This document shows, piece after piece, positions 51,601-64,000 of a stretch of 64,000 nt of DNA. Positions within the stretch are counted from its first letter, which is position 1. Each line of letters starts with the position of its first letter. Made by a program: the position numbers and the translations under genes. The DNA is from Paramacrobiotus metropolitanus. Lineage: Eukaryota; Tardigrada; Eutardigrada; Parachela; Macrobiotidae. The notes beneath the pieces are model-generated. The model was not told the DNA's origin. It searched no databases and was given only the letters and a program-made list of their open reading frames with translations. The stretch covers positions 1 to 64,000 of the forward strand of contig NW_026570268.1 of NCBI RefSeq assembly GCF_019649055.1, in the 5' to 3' direction.

Positions 51601-54600
51601 ACGGAACGCGGGAATCGGTTGCCGCAAAATCAGACAGAAAAACGCCATCTAGACGGTTTTCGGCTCACTGACAAGTAAAAAATATTCTCCAAACCCGCCC
51701 ATTTTATCTCTATGAAGCACAAATTTCAAAATTAAGGAAAAAACGTTTTCCTATGTAACGGAACGCGGGAATCGGTTGCCGCAAAATCAGACAGAAAAAC
51801 GGCATCTAGACGGTTTTCGGCTCACTGACAAATAAAAAATATTCTCCAAACCCGCCAATTTTATCTCTATGAAGCACAAATTTCAAAATTAAGGAAAAAC
51901 GTTTTCCTATGTAACGGAACGCAGGGAATCGGTTGCCGCAAAATCAGACAGAAAAACGGCATCTAGACGGTTTTCGGCTCACTGACAGGTAAAAAATATT
52001 CTCCAAACCCGCCAATTTTATCTCTATGAAGCACAAATTTCAAAATTAAGGAAAAACGTTTTCCTATGTAACGGAACGCGGGGAATCGGTTGCCGCAAAA
52101 TCAGACAGAAAAACGCCATCTAGACGGTTTTCGGCTCACTGACAGGTAAAAAATATTCTCCAAACCCGCCAATTTTATCTCTATGAAGCACAAATTTCAA
52201 AATTAAGGAAAAACGTTTTCCTATGTAACGGAACGCGGGGAATCGGTTGCCGCAAAATCAAACAGAAAAACGGCATCTAGACGGTTTTCGGCTCACTGAC
52301 AGGTAAAAAATATTCTCCAAACCCGCCAATTTTATCTCTATGAAGCACAAATTTCAAAATTAGGAAAAACGTTTTCCTATGTAACGGAACGCGGCGAATC
52401 GGTTGCCGCAAAATCAGACAGAAAAACGGCATCTAGACGGTTTTCGGCTCACTGACAGGTAAAAAATATTCTCCAAACCCGCCAATTTTATCTCTATGAA
52501 GCACAAATTTCAAAATTAAGGAAAAACGTTTTCCTATGTAACGGAACGCAGGGAATCGCGTTGCCGCAAAATCAGACAGAAAAACGGCATCTAGACGGTT
52601 TTCGGCTCACTGACAGGTAAAAATATTCTCCAAACCCGCCAATTTTATCTCTATGAAGCACAAATTTCAAAATTAAGGAAAAACGTTTTCCTATGTAACG
52701 GAACGCGGGAATCGGTTGCCGCAAAATCAGACAGAAAAACGGCATCTAGACGGTTTTCGGCTCACTGACAGGTAAAAAATATTCTCCAAACCCGCCAATT
52801 TTATCTCTATGAAGCACAAATTTCAAAATTTAGGAAAAACGTTTTCCTATGTAACGGAACGCGGGAATCGGTTGCCGCAAAATCAGACAGAAAAACGGCA
52901 TCTAGACGGTTTTCGGCTCACTGACAGGTAAAAAATATTCTCCAAACCCGCCAATTTTATCTCTATGAAGCACAAATTTCAAAATTAAGGAAAAAACGTT
53001 TTTCTATGTAATGGAACGCAGGGAATCGGTTGCCGCAAAACCAGACAGAAAAACGGCATCTAGACGGTTTTCGGCTCACTGACAGGTAAAAAATATTCTC
53101 CAAACCCGCCAATTTTATCTCTATGAAGCACAAATTTCAAAATTAAGGAAAAAACGTTTTCCTATGTCAAGGAACGCAGGGAATCAATTGCCGCAAACAT
53201 TAGACTGATAAAACGCCATCTAGACGGTTTTCGGCTCACTGACAGGTAAAAAATAATTCCCAAACCCGCCAATTTTATCTCTATGAAGCACAAATTTCAA
53301 AATTAAGGAAAAACGTTTTCCTATGTAACGGAACGCGGGAATCGGTTGCCGCAAAATCAGACAGAAAAACGGCATCTAGACGGTTTTCGGCTCACTGACA
53401 GGTAAAAAATATTCTCCAAACCCGCCAATTTTATCTCTATGAAGCACAAATTTCAAAATTAAGGAAAAACGTTTTCCTATGTAACGGAACGCGGGAATCG
53501 GTTGCCGCAAAATCAGACAGAAAAACGGCATCTAGACGGTTTTCGGCTCACTGACAGGTAAAAAATATTCTCCAAACCCGCCAATTTTATCTCTATGAAG
53601 CACAAATTTCAAAATTAAGGAAAAACGTTTTCCTATGTAACGGAACGCGGGGAATCGGTTGCCGCAAAATCAGACAGAAAAACGGCATCTAGACGGTTTT
53701 CGGCTCACTGACAGGTAAAAAATATTCTCCAAACCCGCCAATTTTATCTCTATGAAGCACAAATTTCAAAATTAAGGAAAAACGTTTTCCTATGTAACGG
53801 AACGCAGGGAATCCGTTGCCGCAAAATCAGACAGAAAAACGGCATCTAGACGGTTTTCGGCTCACTGACAGGTAAAAAATATTCTCCAAACCCGCCAATT
53901 TTATCTCTATGAAGCACAAATTTCAAAATTAAGGAAAAACGTTTTCCTATGTAACGGAACGCGGGAATCGGTTGCCGCAAAATCAGACAGAAAAACGGCA
54001 TCTAGACGGTTTTCGGCTCACTGACAGGTAAAAAATATTCTCCAAACCCGCCAATTTTATCTCTATGAAGCACAAATTTCAAAATTATAGGAAAAACTGT
54101 TTTCCTATGTAACGGAACGCGGGAATCGGTTGCCGCAAAATCAGACAGAAAAACGGCATCTAGACGGTTTTCGGCTCACTGACAGGTAAAAAATTATCTC
54201 CAAACCCGCCAATTTTATCTCTATGAAGCACAAATTTCAAAATTAAGGAAAAACGTTTTCCTATGTAACGGAACGCGGGGAATCGGTTGCCGCAAAATCA
54301 GACAGAAAAACGGCATCTAGACGGTTTTCGGCTCACTGACAGGTAAAAAATATTCTCCAAACCCGCCAATTTTATCTCTATGAAGCACAAATTTCAAAAT
54401 TAAGGAAAAACGTTTTCCTATGTAACGGAACGCGGGAATCGGTTGCCGCAAAATCAGACAGAAAAACGGCATCTAGACGGTTTTCGGCTCACTGACAGGT
54501 AAAAAATATTCTCCAAACCCGCCAATTTTATCTCTATGAAGCACAAATTTCAAAATTAAGGAAAAACGTTTTCCTATGTAACGGAACGCGGGGAATCGGT
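48600..54600 (+). repeat. Mostly ordinary monomers with scattered divergent copies
   Basis: About 38 copies, mainly the reference type with T60. C71A (GAAGAAC) appears in three near 49.24, 49.39 and 50.18 kb, otherwise seen only at 7.1-7.5 kb. Copies of the 15.5-kb divergent haplotype occur near 49.93, 51.47 and 53.16 kb. GAACGCAGGG (G-to-A) is unusually frequent here (49.75, 51.48, 51.92, 52.54, 53.02, 53.17, 53.80 kb). No non-satellite sequence is present. Confidence 0.75.
51526..51647 (+). repeat. Truncated 122-bp monomer
   Basis: TCTAGA sites lie 122 bp apart. The copy reads CCAATTTTATTCGTTTTCC near 51577, so about 35 bp (positions ~61-95: the end of the core and the left arm of the palindrome) are missing. 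It directly follows a copy with the CAATTG haplotype, and the next monomer carries CCCATTTT. The deletion is therefore embedded in a fragment resembling the divergent dimer of 15.5 kb. Confidence 0.85.
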
Positions 54601-55700
54601 TCGCCGCAAAAAATCAGACAGAAAAAACGCCATCTAGACGGTTTTCGGCTCACTGACAGGTAAAAAATATTCTCCAAACCCGCCAATTTTATCTCTATGA
54701 AGCACAAATTTCAAAATTAAGGAAAAACGTTTTCCTATGTAACGGAACGCGGGAATCGGTTGCCGCAAAATCAGACAGAAAAACGCCATCTAGACGGTTT
54801 TCGGCTCACTGACAGGTCATAAAAATATTCTCCAAACCCGCCAATTTTATCTCTATGAAGCACAAATTTCAAAATTAAGGAAAAACGTTTTCCTATGTAA
54901 CGGAACGCGGGAATCGGTTGCCGCAAAAAGTCAGACAGAAAAACGCCATCTAGACGGTTTCCCGGCTCACTGGACAGGCAAAAAATATTCTCCAAACCCG
55001 CCAATTTTATCTCTATGAAGCACAAATTTCAAAATTAAGGAAAAACGTTTTCCTATGTAACGGAACGCGGGAATCGGTTGCCGCAAAATCAGACAGAAAA
55101 ACGCCATCTAGACGGTTTTTCGGCTCGACAGGTAAAAAATATTCTCCAAACCCGCCAATTTTATCTCTATGAAGCACAAATTTCAAAATTAAGGAAAAAC
55201 GTTTTCCTATGTAACGGAAACGTGGGGAATCGGGTTGCCGCAAAATCAGACAGAAAAACGCCATCTAGACGGTTTTCGGCTCACTGACAGGTAAAAAATA
55301 TTCTCCAAACCCGCCAATTTTATCTCTATGAAGCACAAATTTCAAAATTAAGGAAAAACGTTTTCCTATCTAACGGAACGCGGGAATCGGTTGCCGCAAA
55401 ATCAGACAGAAAAACGCCATCTAGACGGTTTTCGGCTCACTGACAAGTAAAAAATATTCTCCAAACCCGCCAATTTTATCTCTATGAAGCACAAATTTCA
55501 AAATTAAGGAAAAACGTTTTCCTATGTAACGGAACGCGGGAATCGGTTGCCGCAAAATCAGACAGAAAAACGGCATCTAGACGGTTTTCGGCTCACTGAC
55601 AGGTAAAAAATATTCTCCAAACCCGCCAATTTTATCTCTATGAAGCACAAATTTCAAAATTAAGGAAAAAACGTTTTTCCTTGTCAATAAACGCGGGGAA
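54590..55700 (+). repeat. Indel-rich transition zone
   Basis: Copies at the switch to the right-hand subfamily carry a burst of small changes: GGTTCGCCGCAAAAAATC near 54599, GGTCATAAAAATATTC near 54817, AAAAAGTCAGACAG near 54926, GGTTTCCCGGCTCACTGGAC near 54956, TTTTTCGGCTCGACAGG near 55116, GGAAACGTGGGGAATCGGG near 55217 and CCTTGTCAATAAACGCGGGG near 55680. A boundary between two array segments, or a weak consensus at an assembly join, would each produce this picture. Confidence 0.65.
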
Positions 55701-58700
55701 TCGGTTGCCGCAAAAATCAGACAGAAAAAACGGCATCTAGACGGTTTTCGGCTCACTGACAGGTAAAAAATATTCTCCAAACCCGCCAATTTTATCTCTA
55801 TGAAGCACAAATTTCAAAATTAAGGAAAAACGTTTTCCTATGTAACGGAACGCGGGAATCGGTTGCCGCAAAATCAGACAGAAAAAACGCCATCTAGACG
55901 GTTTTCGGCTCACTGACAGGTAAAAAATATTCTCCAAACCCGCCAATTTTATCTCTATGAAGCACAAATTTCAAAATTAAGGAAAACGTTTTCCCTATCT
56001 AACGGAACGCGGGAATCGGTTGCCGCAAAATCAGACAGAAAAACGCCATCTAGACGGTTTTCGGCTCACTGACAGGTAAAAAATATTCTCCAAACCCGCC
56101 AATTTTATCTCTATGAAGCACAAATTTCAAAATTAAGGAAAAACGTTTTCCTATCTAGCGGAACGCGGGAATCGGTTGCCGCAAAATCAGACAGAAAAAC
56201 GCCATCTAGACGGTTTTCGGCTCACTGACAGGTAAAAAATATTCTCCAAACCCGCCAATTTTATCTCTATGAAGCACAAATTTCAAAATTAAGGAAAAAC
56301 GTTTTCCCATCTAACGGAACGCGGGAATCGGTTGCCGCAAAATCAGACAGAAAAAACGCCATCTAGACGGTTTTCGGCTCACTGACAGGTAAAAAATATT
56401 CTCCAAACCCGCCAATTTTATCTCTATGAAGCACAAATTTCAAAATTAAGGGAAAAACGTTTTCCTATGTAACGGAACGCGGGAATCGGTTGCCGCAAAA
56501 TCAGACAGAAAAAACGCCATCTAGACGGTTTTCGGCTCACTGACAGGTAAAAAATATTCTCCAAACCCGCCAATTTTATCTCTATGAAGCACAAATTTCA
56601 AAATTAAGGAAAAACGTTTTCCTATGTAACGGAACGCGGGGAATCGGTTGCCGCAAAATCAGACAGAAAAAACGCCATCTAGACGGTTTTCGGCTCACTG
56701 ACAGGTAAAAAATATTCTCCAAACCCGCCAATTTTATCTCTATGAAGCACAAATTTCAAAATTAAGGAAAAACGTTTTCCCATCTAACGGAACGCGGGAA
56801 TCGGTTGCCGCAAAATCAGACAGAAAAACGCCATCTAGACGGTTTTCGGCTCACTGACAAAGTAAAAAATATTCTCCAAACCCGCCAATTTTATCTCTAT
56901 GAAGCACAAATTTCAAAATTAAGGAAAAACGTTTTCCTATCTAGCGGAACGCGGGAATCGGTTGCCGCAAAATCAGACAGAAAAAACGGCATCTAGACGG
57001 TTTTCGGCTCACTGACAGGTAAAAAATATTCTCCAAACCCGCCAATTTTATCTCTATGAAGCACAAATTTCAAAATTAAGGAAAAACGTTTTCCTATGTA
57101 ACGGAACGCGGGAATCGGTTGCCGCAAAATCAGACAGAAAAAACGCCATCTAGACGGTTTTCGGCTCACTGACAGGTAAAAAATATTCTCCAAACCCGCC
57201 AATTTTATCTCTATGAAGCACAAATTTCAAAATTAAGGAAAAACGTTTTCCTATGTAACGGAACGCGGGAATCGGTTGCCGCAAAATCAGACAGAAAAAC
57301 GCCATCTAGACGGTTTTCGGCTCACTGACAGGTAAAAATATTCTCCAAACCCGCCAATTTTATCTCTATGAAGCACAAATTTCAAAATTAAGGAAAAACG
57401 TTTTCCTATGTAACGGAACGCGGGGAATCGGTTCCCCGCCGCAAAATCAGACAGAAAAAAACGCCATCTAGACGGTTTTCGGCTCACTGACAGGTAAAAA
57501 ATATTCTCCAAACCCGCCAATTTTATCTCTATGAAGCACAAATTTCAAAATTAAGGAAAAAACGTTTTCCTATCTAACGGAACGCGGGGAATCGGCTGCC
57601 GCAAAAATCAGACAGAAAACACGCCATCTAGACGGTTTTCGGCTCACTGACAGGTAAAAAATATTCTCCAAACCCGCCAATTTTATCTCTATGAAGCACA
57701 AATTTCAAAATTAAGAAAAAAACGTTTTCCTATGTAACAAAACGCGGGGAATCGGTTGCCGCAAAATCAGACAGAAAAACGCCATCTAGACGGTTTTCGG
57801 CTCACTGACAGGTAAAAAATATTCTCCAAACCCGCCAATTTTATCTCTATGAAGCACAAATTTCAAAATTAAGGAAAAACGTTTTCCTATGTAACGGAAC
57901 GCGGGAATCGGTTGCCGCAAAATCAGACAGAAAACGCCATCTAGACGGTTTTCGGCTCACTGACAGGTAAAAAATATTCTCCAAACCCGCCAATTTTATC
58001 TCTATGAAGCACAAATTTCAAAATTAAGGAAAAACGTTTTCCTATGTAACGGAACGCGGGAATCGGTTGCCGCAAAATCAGACAGAAAAAACGCCATCTA
58101 GATGGTTTTCGGCTCACTGACAGGTAAAAAATATTCTCCAAACCCGCCAATTTTATCTCTATGAAGCACAAATTTCAAAATTAAGGAAAAACGTTTTCCT
58201 ATGTAACGGAAACGCGGGGAATCGGTTGCCGCAAAATCAGACAGAAAAACGCCATCTAGACGGTTTTCGGCTCACTGACAGGTAAAAAATATTCTCCAAA
58301 CCCGCCAATTTTATCTCTATGAAGCACAAATTTCAAAATTAAGAAAAACGTTTTCCTATCTAACGGAACGCGGGGAATCGGTTCGCCGCAAAAATCAGAC
58401 AGAAAAACGCCATCTAGACGGTTTTCGGCTCACTGACAGGTAAAAAATATTCTCCAAACCCGCCAATTTTATCTCTATGAAGCACAAATTTCAAAATTAA
58501 GGAAAAACGTTTTCCTATCTAACGGAACGCGGGAATCGGTTGCCGCAAAATCAGACAGAAAAAACGCCATCTAGACGGTTTTCGGCTCACTGACAAGGTA
58601 AAAAATATTCTCCAAACCCGCCAATTTTATCTCTATGAAGCACAAATTTCAAAATTAAGGAAAAACGTTTTCCCATGTAACAAGAAGGAACGCGGGGAAT

Positions 58701-61700
58701 CGGTTGCCGCAAAATCAGACAGAAAAACGCCATCTAGACGGTTTTCGGCTCACTGACAGGTAAAAAATATTCTCCAAACCCGCCAATTTTATCTCTATGA
58801 AGCACAAATTTCAAAATTAAGAAAAACGTTTTCCTATCTAACGGAACGCGGGGAATCGGTTGCCGCAAAATCAGACAGAAAAAACGCCATCTAGACGGTT
58901 TTCGGCTCACTGACAGGTAAAAAATATTCTCCAAACCCGCCAATTTTATCTCTATGAAGCACAAATTTCAAAATTAAGGAAAAAACGTTTTCCCTATGTA
59001 ACGGAACGCGGGGAATCGGTTGCCGCAAAATCAGACAGAAAAAACGCCATCTAGACGGTTTCCGGCTCACTGACAGGTAAAAAGTATTCTCCAAACCCGC
59101 CAATTTTATCTCTATGAAGCACAAATTTAAAAATTAAGAAAAAACGTTTTCCTATCTAACGGAACGCGGGAATCGGTTGCCGCAAAAATCAGACAGAAAA
59201 ACACGCCATCTAGACGGTTTTCGGCTCACTGACAGGTAAAAATATTCTCCAAACCCGCCAATTTTATCTCTATGAAGCACAAATTTCAAAATTAAGAAAA
59301 AACGTTTTCCTATCTAACGGAACGCGGGAATCGGTTGCCGCAAAATCAGACAGAAAAACACGCCATCTAGACGGTTTTCGGCTCACTGACAGGTAAAAAA
59401 TATTCTCCAAACCCGCCAATTTTATCTCTATGAAGCACAAATTTCAAAATTAAGGAAAAACGTTTTCCTATCTAACGGAACGCGGGAATCGGTTGCCGCA
59501 AAATCAGACAGAAAAAACGCCATCTAGACGGTTTTCGGCTCACTGACAGGTAAAAAATATTCTCCAAACCCGCCAATTTTATCTCTATGAAGCACAAATT
59601 TCAAAATTAAGAAAAAAACGTTTTCCTATGTAACGGAACGCGGGAATCGGTTGCCGCAAAATCAGACAGAAAAAACGCCATCTAGACGGTTTCCGGCTCA
59701 CTGACAGGTAAAAAGTATTCTCCAAACCCGCCAATTTTATCTCTATGAAGCACAAATTTCAAAATTAAGGAAAAACGTTTTCCTATCTAACGGAACGCGG
59801 GAATCGGTTGCCGCAAAATCAGACAGAAAAAACGCCATCTAGACGGTTTTCGGCTCACTGACAGGTAAAAATATTCTCCAAACCCGCCAATTTTATCTCT
59901 ATGAAGCACAAATTTCAAAATTAAGAAAAAACGTTTTCCTATCTAACGGAACGCGGGGAATCGGTTGCCGCAAAATCAGACAGAAAAAACGCCATCTAGA
60001 CGGTTTTCGGCTCACTGACAGGTAAAAATATTCTCCAAACCCGCCAATTTTATCTCTATGAAGCACAAATTTCAAAATTAAGAAGAAAAACGTTTTCCTA
60101 TCTAACGGAACGCGGGAATCGGTTGCCGCAAAATCAGACAGAAAAACGCCATCTAGACGGTTTTCGGCTCACTGACAGGTAAAAAATATTCTCCAAACCC
60201 GCCAATTTTATCTCTATGAAGCACAAATTTCAAAATTAAGAAAAACGTTTTCCTATCTAACGGAACGCGGGGAATCGGTTGCCGCAAAATCAGACAGAAA
60301 AAACGCCATCTAGACGGTTTTCGGCTCACTGACAGGTAAAAATATTCTCCAAACCCGCCAATTTTATCTCTATGAAGCACAAATTTCAAAATTAAGAAAA
60401 AACGTTTTCCTATGTAACGGAACGCGGGAATCGGTTGCCGCAAAATCAGACAGAAAAAACGCCATCTAGACGGTTTCCGGCTCACTGACAGGTAAAAAAT
60501 ATTCTCCAAACCCGCCAATTTTATCTCTATGAAGCACAAATTTCAAAATTAAGAAAAAACGTTTTCCTATGTAACGGAACGCGGGGAATCGGTTGCCGCA
60601 AAATCAGACAGAAAAAACGCCATCTAGACGGTTTCCGGCTCACTGACAGGTAAAAATATTCTCCAAACCCGCCAATTTTATCTCTATGAAGCACAAATTT
60701 CAAAATTAAGAAAAACGTTTTCCTATGTAACGGAACGCGGGAATCGGTTGCCGCAAAATCAGACAGAAAAAACGCCATCTAGACGGTTTCCGGCTCACTG
60801 ACAGGTAAAAATATTCTCCAAACCCGCCAATTTTATCTCTATGAAGCACAAATTTCAAAATTAAGAAAAACGTTTTCCTATCTAACGGAACGCGGGGAAT
60901 CGGTTGCCGCAAAAATCAGACAGAAAAAACGCCATCTAGACGGTTTCCGGCTCACTGACAGGTAAAAAATATTCTCCAAACCCGCCAATTTTATCTCTAT
61001 GAAGCACAAATTTCAAAATTAAGAAAAAACGTTTTCCTATCTAACGGAACGCGGGGAATCGGTTGCCGCAAAAATCAGACAGAAAAACGCCATCTAGACG
61101 GTTTTCCGGCTCACTGACAGGTAAATGTATTCTCCAAACCCGCCAATTTTATCTCTATGAAGGACAAATTTAAAAATTAAGGAAAAAACGTTTTCCTATC
61201 TAACGGAAGGCGGGGAATCGGTTGCCGCAAAAATCAGACAGAAAAAACGCCATCTAGACGGTTTTCGGCTCACTGACAGGTAAAAATATTCTCCAAACCC
61301 GCCAATTTTATCTCTATGAAGCACAAATTTCAAAATTAAGAAGAAAACGTTTTCCTATCTAACGGAACGCGGGGAATCGGTTGCCGCAAAAATCAGACAG
61401 AAAACACGCCATCTAGACGGTTATCGGCTCACTGACAGGTAAAAAATATTCTCCAAACCCGCCAATTTTATCTCTATGAAGCACAAATTGTAAAATTAAG
61501 AAAAAAACGTTTTCCTATCTAACGGAACGCGGGGAATCGGTTGCCGCAAAAATCAGACAGAAAAAACGCCATCTAGACGGTTTTCGGCTCACCGACATGT
61601 AAAAAGTATTCTCCAAACCCGCCAATTTTATCTCTATGAAGCACAAATTTCAAAATTAAGAAAAACGTTTTCCTATGTAACGGAACGCGGGGAATCGGTT

Positions 61701-64000
61701 GCCGCAAAATCAGACAGAAAAACGCCATCTAGACGGTTTTCGGCTCACTGACAGGTAAAAATATTCTCCAAACCCGCCAATTTTATCTCTATGAAGCACA
61801 AATTTCAAAATTAAGAAAAAACGTTTTCCTATCTAACGGAACGCGGGAATCGGTTGCCGCAAAATCAGACAGAAAAACGCCATCTAGACGGTTTTCCGGC
61901 TCACTGACAGGTAAAAATATTCTCCAAACCCGCCAATTTTATCTCTATGAAGCACAAATTTCAAAATTAAGAAAAAACGTTTTCCTATGTAACGAAACGC
62001 GGGGAATCGGTTGCCGCAAAATCAGACAGAAAAACGCCATCTAGACGGTTTCCGGCTCACTGACAGGTAAAAATATTCTCCAAACCCGCCAATTTTATCT
62101 CTATGAAGCACAAATTTCAAAATTAAGAAAAAACGTTTTCCTATCTAACGGAACGCGGGGAATCGGTTGCCGCAAAAATCAGACAGAAAAACGCCATCTA
62201 GACGGTTTTCCGGCTCACTGACAGGTAAAAAATATTCTCCAAACCCGCCAATTTTATCTCTATGAAGCACAAATTTCAAAATTAAGAAAAAACGTTTTCC
62301 TATCTAACGGAACGCGGGAATCGGTTGCCGCAAAAATCAGACAGAAAAAACGCCATCTAGACGGTTTTCCGGCTCACTGACAGGTAAAAATATTCTCCAA
62401 ACCCGCCAATTTTATCTCTATGAAGCACAAATTTCAAAATTAAGAAAAAACGTTTTCCTATCTAACGGAACGCGGGGAATCGGTTGCCGCAAAATCAGAC
62501 AGAAAAAACGCCATCTAGACGGTTTCGGCTCACTGACAAGTTAAAAATATTCTCCAAACCCGCCAATTTTATCTCTATGAAGCACAAATTTCAAAATTAA
62601 GAAAAAACGTTTTCCTATCTAACGGAACGCGGGGAATCGGTTGCCGCAAAATCAGACAGAAAAACGCCATCTAGACGGTTTTCGGCTCACTGACAGGTAA
62701 AAATATTCTCCAAACCCGCCAATTTTATCTCTATGAAGCACAAATTTCAAAATTAAGAAAAAACGTTTTCCTATCTAACGGAACGCGGGAATCGGTTGCC
62801 GCAAAATCAGACAGAAAAACGCCATCTAGACGGTTTCCGGCTCACTGACAGGTAAAAATATTCTCCAAACCCGCCAATTTTATCTCTATGAAGCACAAAT
62901 TTCAAAATTAAGAAAAAACGTTTTCCTATCTAACGGAACGCGGGAATCGGTTGCCGCAAAAATCAGACAGAAAAACGCCATCTAGACGGTTTCGGCTCAC
63001 TGACAGGTAAAAAATATTCTCCAAACCCGCCAATTTTATCTCTATGAAGCACAAATTTCAAAATTAAGAAAAAACGTTTTCCTATCTAACGGAACGCGGG
63101 GAATCGGTTGCCGCAAAAATCAGACAGAAAAACGCCATCTAGACGGTTTCCGGCTCACTGACAGGTAAAAATATTCTCCAAACCCGCCAATTTTATCTCT
63201 ATGAAGCACAAATTTCAAAATTAAGAAAAAACGTTTTCCTATCTAACGGAACGCGGGAATCGGTTGCCGCAAAATCAGACAGAAAAACGCCATCTAGACG
63301 GTTTTCGGCTCACTGACAGGTAAAAATATTCTCCAAACCCGCCAATTTTATCTCTATGAAGCACAAATTTCAAAATTAAGAAAAAACGTTTTCCTATCTA
63401 ACGGAACGCGGGAATCGGTTGCCGCAAAATCAGACAGAAAAAACGCCATCTAGACGGTTTTCGGCTCACTGACAGGTAAAAAATATTCTCCAAACCCGCC
63501 AATTTTATCTCTATGAAGCACAAATTTCAAAATTAAGAAAAAACGTTTTCCTATCTAACGGAACGCGGGGAATCGGTTGCCGCAAAAATCAGACAGAAAA
63601 AACGCCATCTAGACGGTTTTCGGCTCACTGACAGGTAAAAATATTCTCCAAACCCGCCAATTTTATCTCTATGAAGCACAAATTTCAAAATTAAGAAAAA
63701 ACGTTTTCCTATCTAACGGAACGCGGGGAATCGGTTGCCGCAAAAATCAGACAGAAAAACGCCATCTAGACGGTTTCCGGCTCACTGACAGGTAAAAATA
63801 TTCTCCAAACCCGCCAATTTTATCTCTATGAAGCACAAATTTCAAAATTAAGAAAAAACGTTTTCCTATCTAACGGAACGCGGGGAATCAATTGCCACAT
63901 TGTCAGACAGAAAAAACGCCATCTAGACGGTTTCCGGCTCACTGACAGGTAAAAAGTATTCTCCAAACCCGCCAATTTTATCTCTATGAAGCACAAATTT
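54600..64000 (+). repeat. Right-hand subfamily
   Basis: About 60 copies form a distinct subfamily. G154C (GCCATCTAG) becomes almost universal from about 54.6 kb. C107 (TATCTAACGG for TATGTAACGG) first appears at about 55,370 and is in every copy after about 62 kb. Loss of one G (TTAAGAAAAAACG) starts near 57,711 and is nearly universal after 59.9 kb. TTTCCGGCTC starts near 59,059 and stays mixed with TTTTCGGCTC to the end. The core is unchanged. The window ends inside a monomer of this type, so the subfamily continues to the right. Confidence 0.85.

Larger units (their letters stand above)
1..64000 (+). repeat. Tandem satellite array, ~156-bp monomer, ~408 copies
   Basis: The entire window is one head-to-tail array. 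TCTAGA sites recur every 155-158 bp almost without a break (for example 127, 282, 440; 26249, 26405; 62825, 62981, 63138). The first and last sites are 63,795 bp apart, giving about 408 copies. All copies read in the same direction, and I saw no inverted segment, transposon or unique sequence. The consensus is about 40% GC, with A exceeding T on the plus strand (56 to 37 per monomer). A unit of 156 bp, close to nucleosome size, is typical of eukaryotic centromeric or heterochromatic satellites. That location is inferred, not seen. Both window ends fall inside the array, so its true length exceeds 64 kb. The family is not one I recognise. Confidence 0.98.

Noticed and set aside
1-64000. CRISPR array
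   Set aside because: The 156-bp units adjoin directly, with no unique spacers of similar length between short repeats, and there are no cas genes.
1-64000. Embedded transposon, inverted array segment or unique-sequence gene
   Set aside because: Reading from end to end, every 300-bp stretch contains the satellite core in the same orientation. I found no break larger than the two truncated monomers.
1-64000. A new protein- or RNA-based biological system
   Set aside because: Nothing beyond satellite DNA can be supported. Any function (centromere, heterochromatin, satellite transcript) would need chromatin or expression data.

Overview
The whole 64 kb window is one uninterrupted head-to-tail satellite DNA array. 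The monomer is about 156 bp, usually 155-158, with roughly 408 copies estimated from the spacing of the first and last TCTAGA sites. Every copy I read lies in the same orientation. Neither array edge is present, and I found no gene, RNA gene, transposon or other unique DNA. Hundreds of similar long monomers with no spacers point to a eukaryotic centromeric, pericentromeric, subtelomeric or similar heterochromatic block. I do not recognise the satellite family, so I name no species. The consensus is about 40% GC with more CpG than expected, which argues against strong germline CpG methylation and fits many insects or nematodes better than vertebrates. That is inference only.

Consensus numbering used throughout: position 1 is the first T of the TCTAGA (XbaI) site. 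Positions 36-86 form a strikingly invariant core. Positions 89-103 form a near-perfect palindrome centred on AACGTT. Positions 105-156 plus 1-35 hold most of the diagnostic variants. An interrupted inverted repeat (130-138 with 10-17 of the next copy) spans the XbaI site.

Layout: 1-3.4 kb is ordinary monomers. 3.4-9.4 kb is rich in T60G and partly dimeric, with an exact 320-bp-period duplication at 7081-7763. 9.4-11.3 kb is ordinary. 11.34-13.2 kb is an indel-rich, shortened block. 13.2-15.3 kb is ordinary. 15.35-16.0 kb holds a 66-bp truncated monomer and a divergent dimer. 16.0-34.1 kb is the most homogeneous part. 34.1-48.6 kb is a mosaic carrying several linked rare haplotypes. 48.6-54.6 kb is mostly ordinary with two divergent insertions of the 15.5-kb type. 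54.6-64 kb is a separate subfamily whose diagnostic variants appear in staggered order from left to right.

No genes work together here. Open frames of 62-128 codons, mostly on the minus strand, are by-products of the repeat. The interest lies in how the array evolved: conserved core versus variable flank, linked haplotypes spread over tens of kb, local unit duplications, and a subfamily cline at the right side. I found no protein- or RNA-encoded system. Copy number and homopolymer lengths depend on assembly quality.
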